Shown here one piece after another: positions 20,346-28,120 of a stretch of DNA of 64,000 nucleotides. The notes beneath the pieces are model-generated. The model did no database searches. It saw nothing but the letters and a program-made list of their open reading frames with translations, and was not told the origin of the DNA. The position numbers were made by a program, and so were the translations under genes. Source of the DNA: Diplonema japonicum (taxonomy: Eukaryota > Euglenozoa > Diplonemea > Diplonemida > Diplonemidae); contig OZ025722.1 in assembly GCA_964019335.1 (NCBI GenBank), positions 310,001 to 374,000 of the forward strand, in the 5' to 3' direction. Position 1 is the first letter of the stretch; each line of letters starts with the position of its first letter.

Positions 20346-21362
20346 ATGCCACCAAAGAAGAAGGGAGTTAAACGATCGGAGCTTTTGGAGGAAAGCGAGT
20401 CTGGGTCCGAGAAGAAAAAGGGAAAGCAAACGGCAGGAAGGAAGCGCGCGCGTTCTGAATCGTCGGACTCTTCTTCTTCGTCGTCGTCATCCTCTTCTTC
20501 TCCGCCGAAAAAAGCCAGCAAGGCGGGGAGAAAGCCGGCGCGAAAACCCGCGGGGAAAAAACCTGGAGGGAAAAATGTTGCTGGGGTTAAACGATCGGCT
20601 TCCTCCTCCTCATCCTCTTCCGACTCTTCTTCTTCTTCTTCTTCCTCCGAAGCTAAGAACGTGGCGAAGCGAAAGCAGCCCAAGAAAGCTGCGAGAAAAC
20701 CTGCTAGAAAACCCGCAGGGAAGCGGGGACAGTCGGCGGGGAAAAAGAAAGATACACCCCCTCCGTCTTCGTCTTCGTCGTCTTCTTCTTCTTCTTCTTC
20801 GTCCGATGAGGAAGCTGACAAAAACCCACCGAAAAAACCGCAAGGGAAAAGGGGAAAGCCCGCTGCGAAAAAAGCATCTCGAAAAGAAATTGTGAAGAAA
20901 CCGTCTGAGCCAGAGCCGACAGAGGACGAAAAAAAATCAGACAGCAAAGATCCAAGTCCTCAGAGAGAGGAAGAGGCACCACTTAAGAAAACAGAGGAAG
21001 CTGCGATAAAACCATCCGTGGAGAAAGAGCCAGAAAGGAAGGACAGTGGGGATGATCTGTTTGCTGATACACAGGACGCAGCTGTGCCTGAAGAAGCTGC
21101 TGTGCCTGAAGAAGCAGCTGTGATCTTCTCTTACGACTCAAATGACGATCGCAGCCACAGCTCTGAGGAGGAGGAGGAAGAGCCTGACCATCTTGAAGAG
21201 CTGCGAGAAAGATTCTACAACACCTTCGCCAAGATGCGGGAAAACTATCAGAAAAACACCACCGAGTTCCAAGAGGACTTCGCCGCCATCCAGAAGGAGA
21301 TCCAGCAGTCCCGCGTGGAACTGTCCCCGCGTTACTCAATGAGCCCAAAGACACCTAGTTAG
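20346..21362 (+). CDS. Ser/Lys-rich low-complexity nuclear protein (Nopp140/SRP40-like composition)
   Basis: A 338-residue protein starting MPPKKKGVKR. It alternates basic segments with the repeated unit RKPA-RKPAGKK and runs of Ser in acidic context (three Ser blocks near residues 40-55, 80-105 and 140-160), followed by an acidic region with a duplicated VPEEAA and a C-terminal helical segment (HLEELRERFYNTFAKMRENY) likely to form a coiled coil. Alternating Lys-rich and phospho-acceptor Ser blocks are typical of nucleolar chaperones such as Nopp140/SRP40 and of some chromatin proteins, but the SRP40 C-terminal domain is not recognisable. The function is therefore open; nuclear or nucleolar location is inferred from composition. 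Confidence 0.75.
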   Translation: MPPKKKGVKRSELLEESESGSEKKKGKQTAGRKRARSESSDSSSSSSSSSSSPPKKASKAGRKPARKPAGKKPGGKNVAGVKRSASSSSSSSDSSSSSSSSEAKNVAKRKQPKKAARKPARKPAGKRGQSAGKKKDTPPPSSSSSSSSSSSSSDEEADKNPPKKPQGKRGKPAAKKASRKEIVKKPSEPEPTEDEKKSDSKDPSPQREEEAPLKKTEEAAIKPSVEKEPERKDSGDDLFADTQDAAVPEEAAVPEEAAVIFSYDSNDDRSHSSEEEEEEPDHLEELRERFYNTFAKMRENYQKNTTEFQEDFAAIQKEIQQSRVELSPRYSMSPKTPS

Positions 21363-21746
21363 TTTTGGGGGGATAGGGAAAAAGAAATTTTTTATCCTAG
21401 TTCTTTAACCATTTTTTATAGATCCCCCCCCCCCCCCCCCACCACTCTTTTTTTTTAGATTCCCTCCCTCAGAAAACACTTTAAACCTTTTTCTTTTTTT
21501 GCAATAATACCCCCCCCGCCCCCCCCTTCCCCTCGTTCCATCCAGCTTTTTATCTTATTTCTACTTTTTTTGTGTTGTGAACAAGGGTGGGAAAAAAAAA
21601 AAAAAAAACACACACACAATTTACAATAATTTAAAAAAAGGAGGTCCCGTGGGAACGTGTGGGCGGGTGGTTCCCAAAAGGGAAAAAAGAAGAAGAAGAA
21701 GAAGAAGAAAGTTAATTATATATATATATAAAAAAAAAAGCGGAAA
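21363..21746. other. Intergenic spacer, homopolymers and microsatellites
   Basis: C-runs, T-runs, a GAA-type tract near 21685-21710 and a TA repeat at 21717-21730, then an A10 run just before the SmB start. No gene seen. Confidence 0.6.
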
Positions 21747-22480
21747 ATGTCGGGGATGAACAAACGATCGAGGATGGTGTCATACGTAGGCGCCACGATA
21801 AAATGCACGATTCAGGTTTGTTTTGATCTTTTCCTTAAATAAATCGAAACAAAACCCACAGGACGGTAGGATGCTCAAGGGGACCTTCCTTGCGTACGAC
21901 CGGTGCCTTAATATGGTGATTGCGGATGTGGAAGAGGTCCGGACGGTGCGGACAAAAAAAACAAAAAAAGGCGGTGGGGTAAGCGAGAAGGAAGAAACTC
22001 GGACTTTGGGCTTGGTATGACGAGATATTTTAAAAAAAAAAAAAAAAAAAAAGTTATTGTTGAGAGGAGAGTCAGTCCTATCGATTACTGTAGAAGGCGG
22101 CTTGCCCAAAACGGGCTCTGCCCCCGCTCCAGGTATCCGAACTTTTTTTTTTTTTCTAAGTTTTTTTTTTAACAGAAATGCCTAAATTTCCCCCTGGCAT
22201 GCCTCCTGGCATGATTCCACCTCCAGGGATGATGCCTCCTGGTGCCATGGGTCGGCCACCCCCAGGCATGCCGCCTGGCATGATGCCTGGCATGCCACCC
22301 CCAGGGATGTACCCTCCTCCTGGCATGCCACCTGGCATGATGCCTGGGATGCCTCCTCCTGGCATGCATGGGCCTCCTGGCATGCCCCCTCGAGGTCCTA
22401 TGCCGCCGGGTATGATACCAGGCGGCATGCCTCCTGGTGCTATGCAGCATGCCCCAGCTCCTCATCCGCCTCAGCAGTAA
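21747..22480 (+). CDS. SNRPB: Small nuclear ribonucleoprotein SmB/B', four exons
   Basis: Assembled from exons 21747-21815, 21862-22014, 22054-22132 and 22176-22480, giving 606 coding bases (201 aa). Each intron has GT-AG ends and the frame is kept throughout. Exons 1-2 give the Sm1 motif (ATIKCTIQ joined to [20 protein letters not shown] then DVEE), exon 3 the Sm2 motif ([16 protein letters not shown] after RTLGL), and exon 4 the Pro/Gly/Met tail with many PPPGM units, all typical of SmB/B'. SmB is one of seven proteins forming the ring on U1, U2, U4 and U5 snRNAs and is essential for pre-mRNA splicing. It is the most intron-rich gene here, which is notable for a splicing factor in an intron-poor window. 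Confidence 0.93.
21816..21861 (+). other. Intron 1 of SmB gene (46 nt)
   Basis: GT (GTTTGT) to AG (CCCACAG), phase 0. It has an internal TTAAATAAAT stretch that could hold a branch site. Removing it joins the two halves of Sm1. Confidence 0.9.
22015..22053 (+). other. Intron 2 of SmB gene (39 nt), A-run acceptor
   Basis: GTATGA donor, phase 0, and an acceptor formed by a run of about 20 A followed by G. There is no pyrimidine tract before the AG. Its removal restores the GL-LLLRGE junction of Sm2. Confidence 0.88.
22133..22175 (+). other. Intron 3 of SmB gene (43 nt)
   Basis: GTATCC donor, phase 1, two T-rich tracts, a CTAAG that could be a branch site, and a TTAACAG acceptor. It joins the Sm2 region to the PGM-rich tail. 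Confidence 0.88.
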
Positions 22481-22753
22481 GAAGAATATTAGTGTCCTTT
22501 TATATTTTTATTTCTCCCCCCCCCCTTTTTTTTTCCCCTTTCCCACGCCCATGGTGGTTCAGGTTGGTAAGCCTGGAAAAACAAAAAAAAATTACATAGT
22601 GTTTGTTTTTTTTTTTTTTTTTTTTTTTCCAAGAAAAAAAAAATCCCAGGCAGTTCCTTACCCCCTTTTTTAAAAAAAAAAAAAAAAGAAAATTTAAAAA
22701 AAAAAAAAAAAGAAAAAAAAAATTCCGCAACTGTTCATGCTGTGAAAGAAGTA
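22481..22753 (+). promoter_or_regulatory. Intergenic with pyrimidine tract, acceptor AG and A-runs
   Basis: A C/T tract (about 22513-22549) is followed by GGTTCAG with AG at 22561-22562. T-runs and A-runs follow, then the ATG at 22754. Trans-splice acceptor candidate; nothing else is recognised. Confidence 0.35.
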
Positions 22754-24358
22754 ATGAGCGGGTCTTATGGGTCGTACGGCCAGCATTGGCTGCCGGGGTC
22801 GAGTTTTTTACATGAAGAGACTGTAGTGCGGCCAAGCTCCATGCCGTCAAGCGTGGCGTACCTGGGCGGTACAGAAAAGAAGCATAACCAAAGCAGGCAA
22901 AGGTTGTTGGACAATGTAAGGGTTACGGACATGTCGCTGTCTGCGGTAAGCGCAGGCCTCTGCAGCATAGAAGAGCTTGCGTGTTGCGTACCCGAAGCAA
23001 CACGGAAGAACATAAAGTGCCTCGACATCTCGGCGAACAAACTCCAAGATCTACAGGGTATCTCTGGTATGTTCCCGGAACTACGACAGCTCGTCGCGGA
23101 CGGCAACGCCATCGCCCGTTTAGGCGGCTTCCCAGTTGGTACCTTGCAACATCTTCAAACGTTATGGTTGAACAAAAACCTCCTTCATGATCTCGACATG
23201 ATTTTAAACGATTTGAAAAACACAAAGCTGCTCTACCTCTCGCTCTTAGGAAACCCTTGTTGCAAGCACGGAGTCGGCATTGTCGACGGCGAGGAAGGCG
23301 CTTCCTATGAAGAGTCGGAGTGGTACCGAGCATACGTCGTGCACCACCTCCCGTCCCTCCTCTTCCTCGACGAGAGGGAGGTCATCCCTTCCGAAAGAAA
23401 CTTCTTTTCAAACCAACCCTTGGCGTACGACTTTGTATGGGTGAAGCTCAAACAACTTGGATGGTGCAAAGGTTCTTCAAAACCGATCGACACAGAACTC
23501 TCTGAAGTACGTGTATGGGAGGTTCTAGCAGAGGTCGACGTTCAGTCTGATCCAAACCCGGGATCAGATCGCATTGCAACTATCAAGAAAGGAGGTATCA
23601 CTGCTGTAATATCCGCCACGATTTCACATGGCGCGCCACGGTTGCAAGTCTGTGTTGGTTCCGGAGCGCCGCCTAGAGGCTGGATAACCGCTCAAAGAGG
23701 CACGACACCGCTTGTGGTACAGCGTAAAATGAAGGTTAAAATATCAAACCTTCGACCGTTGGGCGGCGAGCAGGCACTCCGCCTCCTCGGAGAGGAAGTA
23801 TGCTGTGTTGTTCAGAAAAACATATCCGAGGGCGACGTGGTCCACAACAGGCTGAAGGTGCTCTACCATCGTGAGTACGGCCCGAAATCGCCTTCTTTAC
23901 GAGCCCAACGTGAAGAGCTTGGCTTGCAAGACATCCCTGCTTTACTATCAGCACTGCCACCGTTTGCTCCAGACTTGGTAGCAGATAAAGAACGAGGTCC
24001 TGATGGTGGTTGGTTCTGGCGTCTTCGTGTCAAATCGCTGCCTTCAACGCAGTTTCACTCGCAGGGAGGACAGGCTTGGAGTGAATGCTCCGGCTGTCAA
24101 AAATGCAAACAATGGGCGGCGGAGCTAAAATCCTGGGAGGCAGAGCTGCACAAACGAGAAGAGGCTTTGAAGGAAAAGATGTTAAAGCTCGGGGAGCACC
24201 CGAGCCCGGCAGCCAGTGCGTCGCAAAACCCATCTACTTACCGGCATTCTGAGCTCGGTTCCTGCGAAGGTGAGGAACCAGAAGATGATCTCCCCAAGAT
24301 ACCACCACTGGACGCGTGGTCGCATAATCCCTATGGAAAAAGCCTCGAGCGTCAATAA
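22754..24358 (+). CDS. SDS22/U2A'-like leucine-rich repeat protein with coiled-coil tail
   Basis: A 534-residue protein. The start is the first ATG (MSGSYGSYGQHW). Residues about 75-190 hold SDS22-type LRRs: IKCLDISANKLQDLQGI, LRQLVADGNAIARLGGF, LQTLWLNKNLLHDLD, LLYLSLLGNPCC. They close with an LRR-cap motif (WYRAYVVHHLPSLLFLDEREV), as in U2A', LRRC and dynein-associated LRR proteins. The middle region (about 260-430) has beta-rich segments with a repeated glycine-Trp pattern (PPRGWITAQ), and the tail has a CxxC pair (SECSGCQKCKQWAAEL) entering a coiled coil. LRR-cap proteins mostly scaffold protein-protein contacts, often in cilia. The specific partner is unknown. Confidence 0.78.
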   Translation: MSGSYGSYGQHWLPGSSFLHEETVVRPSSMPSSVAYLGGTEKKHNQSRQRLLDNVRVTDMSLSAVSAGLCSIEELACCVPEATRKNIKCLDISANKLQDLQGISGMFPELRQLVADGNAIARLGGFPVGTLQHLQTLWLNKNLLHDLDMILNDLKNTKLLYLSLLGNPCCKHGVGIVDGEEGASYEESEWYRAYVVHHLPSLLFLDEREVIPSERNFFSNQPLAYDFVWVKLKQLGWCKGSSKPIDTELSEVRVWEVLAEVDVQSDPNPGSDRIATIKKGGITAVISATISHGAPRLQVCVGSGAPPRGWITAQRGTTPLVVQRKMKVKISNLRPLGGEQALRLLGEEVCCVVQKNISEGDVVHNRLKVLYHREYGPKSPSLRAQREELGLQDIPALLSALPPFAPDLVADKERGPDGGWFWRLRVKSLPSTQFHSQGGQAWSECSGCQKCKQWAAELKSWEAELHKREEALKEKMLKLGEHPSPAASASQNPSTYRHSELGSCEGEEPEDDLPKIPPLDAWSHNPYGKSLERQ

Positions 24359-24638
24359 AAAAAGGGGGTGGATGGGGGGGTGTGTGTGTTCCATACTGGT
24401 TGTGTCATATATATATATATTTTTTTTTTTTTTTTGGAAAAGAGGAGGGGAATAAAAAAAAAAAATAGAAGCAAAAAAAAAAAAAAAGAAAAAAAAGAAA
24501 AAACTCTGAAATCTCTTTCTTCTTTTGTTACGCATACTTTTTTAAAAGAAAAAAAAAAAATGCCCCCACTTTTTTTTTGTTCACGTATATATGTCAAAAC
24601 TCTGTTGAAGAAGCCGTCTCGTTCTTTTTTTTTTTCTT

Positions 24639-24681
<43 letters not shown>

Positions 24682-25333
24682 GCATAAGTATTTCATTATT
24701 TTGGTGATTGTGAAATTTAATTATTAATTTTTTATTTATTTTCTGGATTCCCTTCCAAAGGATTTGGCTAGAGCCGGGAACATATTAGATGACATCTGCA
24801 AGGAGGGCTAAGCCGCCGAGCCTTTGGTCCCTTTATAGCCGCCTGAACTATACCATGAAGCATAAGCAGAAAATTGCAAGACTGGCCCAGGTTGAAATCC
24901 TGGACATCCTGGCTTTGGGGGGGTTTGGGAGTGCCATCGGGAACCAGAAAATAAATAAAATTACGTATTCATGAATTAAGGTGGGACTTTACTCTTTCCC
25001 TCGGAATCTGATTTTCACGAGCGAAGCGAGGGAAAATCACCCCTCGGGGCAGATTATCAGCCGCGGGAAATAAAATCCACTTTATTTTTCATATAAATCA
25101 ATAGTTAAATCTTTTTTTTTTTTTTTTACGTTTCTCGTAAAGGTAAAAAATCTAAAAAGAAAAAAAAAAAAAAAGAAAAACGTGTGATGTTTAAAAAATG
25201 AAAAACTGGGGGGGGGGGGGGGGGGGGGGAGAGAGAGAGGAAGTCACTCTAAAGGGAAATCTCAATTTTTTTTGTACGGTTTCTTTTTTTTACACCAGCG
25301 AGAGCTGCCCTGACAAACGAAAGATATGGCGGG
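24359..25333. other. Gene-free spacer
   Basis: Contains G/T and TA microsatellites, a T-run of about 40 nt near 24641-24680, unique-looking DNA at 24740-24980, and a hairpin-like CACGAGCGAAGCGAG motif near 25016 flanked by GATTTTC and GAAAATC. The 15-nt core recurs near 33086. G29 run at 25208-25229 region. No gene is supported. Confidence 0.5.
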
Positions 25334-26090
25334 ATGACACGAAGTGACCTACCTGCAGTGACCGCCCTCCACGGGATCATTCCAAGGGGCGCAACGGGGG
25401 CTGCGAAGCAACAGGCGGCAGTCGTGCAACGATACCTGTTGGATGTCGTGTCAAGACGAGACGCCAGAGCGGCTGAACGGAGCACCAGAATCCTCACCAC
25501 CAACCCGTGGGATGAGATCACAACGGGGAAGCAGCACACTGTGCCCACAGTGGAGCTGTTGAAATCGAACGGAGCGTCGGGAAAGGTCCTAATGTTCTAC
25601 ATGAAGAGCGTCCTCAAGTGGCTGAAAAGCCTAAGATGGTACGCAGGCAGGAAGTTGACGTCCGTCACGACGATGGAGCTCGCAGTAGACTATGAGCAGG
25701 CCACCCGGCAGTCCTTGGCTGGACCCCTCGACGACCAGGACTGGCTCACAGAGAAGGCTGGAAGGATGCGATACATCTTAGGACGTATTCAGAAATGCAC
25801 AGCAAAGAGTGGGAAGAATGCTTTCCCCGCCAACGCAAAGACAAGGGTACACACCCTTCGACATCTTGGGGGCCCGACGACACACGGCTACGACAGGAGA
25901 CCACTCTTCTCCTCGAGCCAAACCGCCCCCTACCTAGCACGACTCCAAGCAATGTTTCTCGCCCAGATGCCGTCCATCTCATCGCGACAAACAGCCACAG
26001 CGGGCACCAGACAGCAACCGCAGAACGGTGACCGATTAGTGTGAATTTCTCCCTGAACGGTGAGCACCCACCCGCACACCGAAATTTATC
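25334..26090 (+). mobile_element. 3' end of a non-LTR-like retroelement, 5'-truncated (R2 family)
   Basis: An open frame (25334-26044, 236 codons) without a clear start reads like the C-terminal part of a retroelement polyprotein: SVTTMELAVDYEQATR, then HTLRHLGGPTTHGYDRRPLF. Part of this frame (GYDRRPLFSS) recurs in altered form at about 35395-35445 (HGYDKRPLFSS). The segment after it, CCGCAGAACGGTGACCGATT up to CACACCGAAATTTATC, recurs without the coding part at 32724-32814, 44031-44130 and, shorter, at 34024-34064 and 41524-41580. Repeated 3' ends with variable 5' truncation are typical of LINE-type elements. No reverse transcriptase motif is present, so the class is inference. Confidence 0.5.
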
Positions 26091-26626
26091 AAATTTTTTT
26101 TTATTGGGTCCTATAATGCTGTGATAACTCAACTCAAAAAAAAAGGAGCAAGAAATTATATTCGAACAGAAATTCAAAAGAAAAAAGAAAAAGAAGCGCG
26201 TGACACCTTGAGTTTTTTATATTTTTTTCTTTTAACGGGGGGGCAGGGAGGGGGATTGGGCACGTGGTCCACCATCAGTTCGTGTTCATCGACCGTGAGC
26301 TTATTTAAAGCTGATGTGGGGTGGTCCAGTAGTTGAGTTCTATTGCTGGCACGGCACCGTTGCGTAACAAGCCGCTGTCGTATATTGCCCCCCCCCCCCC
26401 CCCCCCCCCCCCCTTTTTTTTTGCCAGGGAAAAAAAAAAAAAAAAACTGAGACCTGCATCGAGTAAAAAAAGATTTTTTACCCCCCCTCTTTTTTAGGCG
26501 ATCCTGTCACATGCTGCAGGTTCCCTTCAAGGACTTTTTTTTTTTTTTTTTTTTCTACTCAATTTTTTTTTTTTTTCTGTTTTACGTCTTTCTTTCCCCA
26601 TTTTTTTTTTTTTTTTTTTCCCGTCC

Positions 26627-26663
<37 letters not shown>

Positions 26664-26681
26664 ATTCCCCCCCCTCAAACA
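26091..26681. other. Intergenic with repeat R3 and poly(A) leader of EF-hand gene
   Basis: A C-run of about 28 nt (26386-26413), an R3 copy at 26497-26535 (AGGCGATCCTGTCACATGCT then GCAGGTTCCCTTCAAGGAC), T-runs, and an A-run of about 34 nt (26627-26660) before the ATG. R3 provides AG dinucleotides after a pyrimidine tract (CCCCCTCTTTTTTAG) and could serve as the 5' splice acceptor for the gene. Confidence 0.45.
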
Positions 26682-27252
26682 ATGTTTGCGGGCCGGTTCG
26701 GGGCGGTGGCCGCGACAAGGCGTGGGAGCAGGCAAGGCCAGAAGAGGCACGACGCAGCAAGACGGGCAAGGTTAGAGCGACAGCGGGCCGAGGAGACCAT
26801 CGACAAGATTATGGCGAAGTACGACACAAACGGGAACGGGAAGTTGGACAGGGATCAGGTGGTGAACCTCCTCACTGACCTGGACCACAGCACACCCCCG
26901 GGCACAAAACCAGGAGAGGAAGAAGTGTCCTTTGTTCTGCAGTGTGCCGATAAATCCCGTAACAATGCAATCGACAAGTCTGAGCTGATCGAAGCCATCG
27001 CCGTGTGGAACTCGTACATTAAAGAAAAAGACGTAATCGACCAGGTGATGAAGAAATACGACGCCAACCACACCGGCTCCCTGTGCAAGGAAGAGGTTCT
27101 AAACCTCCTGACCGAGCTCAACGAGGGGACACCAGTGTCAGAGGATGACGTCGATAAAGTAATGAGGTACTCGGACACTTGCGAAACAGGGGACCTCAAG
27201 CGCGTTGAAGTGTTGCTTGCCATAAATTATTGGTGTGAATTTTTTAGAGGGG

Positions 27253-27286
<34 letters not shown>

Positions 27287-27349
27287 TACCATATGGAGGA
27301 GGCCGAAGTACCTATCAAGGGGTCCGGCGGGTGCTGTGTGGTTTTGTGA
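26682..27349 (+). CDS. EF-hand Ca2+-binding protein with C-terminal CaaX box, two exons
   Basis: Exons 26682-27232 and 27286-27349 give 615 coding bases (204 aa). EF-hand loops visible: DTNGNGKLDRDQ (good Ca2+ ligands), a weaker DKSRNNAIDKSE, DANHTGSLCKEE (12-residue loop), and a degenerate SDTCETGDLKRV. Unspliced, the frame runs into translated poly-A and poly-T, which is not credible. Removing a GTGTGA...A-run-G intron joins INY-W to YHMEEAEVPIKGSGG and ends in CCVVL then stop. CVVL is a CaaX prenylation box of the geranylgeranyl type (final Leu), with a preceding Cys that could be palmitoylated. So the protein is probably a membrane-anchored Ca2+ sensor. The basic N-terminus (RRGSRQGQKRHDAARRARLERQR) may also contact membrane or partner. 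Confidence 0.8.
27233..27285 (+). other. Intron of EF-hand gene (53 nt), A-run acceptor
   Basis: Donor GTGTGA, a T6 stretch, AGAGGGG, then about 32 A and a terminal G. Like SmB intron 2 it lacks a pyrimidine tract at the 3' end. Phase 2; the total coding length after removal is a multiple of three. Confidence 0.7.
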
Positions 27350-28120
27350 TTTTTTTTTTTTTTTTTTTTTTTGGAATTTTTTGTTTACACAAAAAAAAAA
27401 AAAAAAAGTTTTGAATTTCAATTAATTTTTGTAATTTTTTTTTATTGGTTTTTTTGTGGGGTGAGGGGGGGGGTTTAAAAAGGGGGAAAAAAAAATGCTC
27501 CAGGAATTTCCCCCCCTTGAGAGGGGGGGAAAGGAGGGAAGAAAAAAAAAAAGAGGAAACAAAAAAAAAGACTTGTAGTACCATTTCGGTTAACTATCTG
27601 ATTTTTTTTTTCTTTTCCCCCGCAGAAAAATTATTTTTTGTTACAAAAAACAACACCAACCACTCAGCAAACAAAATTTTTACAACCCCGTTGCTCCAAA
27701 ACAAAAATAAAAGTAGTGGTCTTTCTTTTTAAGAGTCTGAAAGTTTAATTTTTTTTGGGGGGGGGTGTTGGCTCTAGTGCAAGAAAAAAATAAATAAAAT
27801 GGGTTTCTCCCTCTCTCTCCCAAACTTAAAGAAGAAGAAAAAAAGAAATCCCCCCCCTCCCTCTTTTTTTTTCATTTTTTTCAAAATCTTTTTATTACTC
27901 TTTCTCAAAAAAAAAATGATTTCTAAAACTTGACGCTCTTATGCCGGAGTAAGAAAACTGGTTTAAAAAAAAAAAAAAAAAAAAAAAAAACCAGCGTTTC
28001 TTGACCTGTGCGATCAAACAAAGAGGTTATTATTATTATTACTATTTTTTTTCTTCTTTTTTTTTTTTTATAAAAAAAAAGAAAAAAAAAAAAAAAAAAA
28101 AAAAGGAACCCACCTCCCAC
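27350..28120. other. Intergenic spacer, homopolymer-rich
   Basis: T-, A-, G- and C-runs with short unique patches; short open frames here translate only homopolymer. It ends with a TTA repeat, a pyrimidine tract (28044-28069) and an A-run (28082-28104) before the cyclase start. Confidence 0.55.

Noticed and set aside
20312-20947. 211-codon open frame on the - strand
   Set aside because: Antisense shadow of the Ser/Lys-rich gene, caused by its simple codon composition.
25840-25920. Tyrosine recombinase (motif HTLRH)
   Set aside because: The motif resembles the H-x-x-R box, but no upstream Arg or downstream Tyr box is found in order.
27233-27425. Unspliced C-terminal extension of the EF-hand frame
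   Set aside because: It translates poly-A and poly-T as Lys and Phe runs; the spliced version gives a natural CaaX end.
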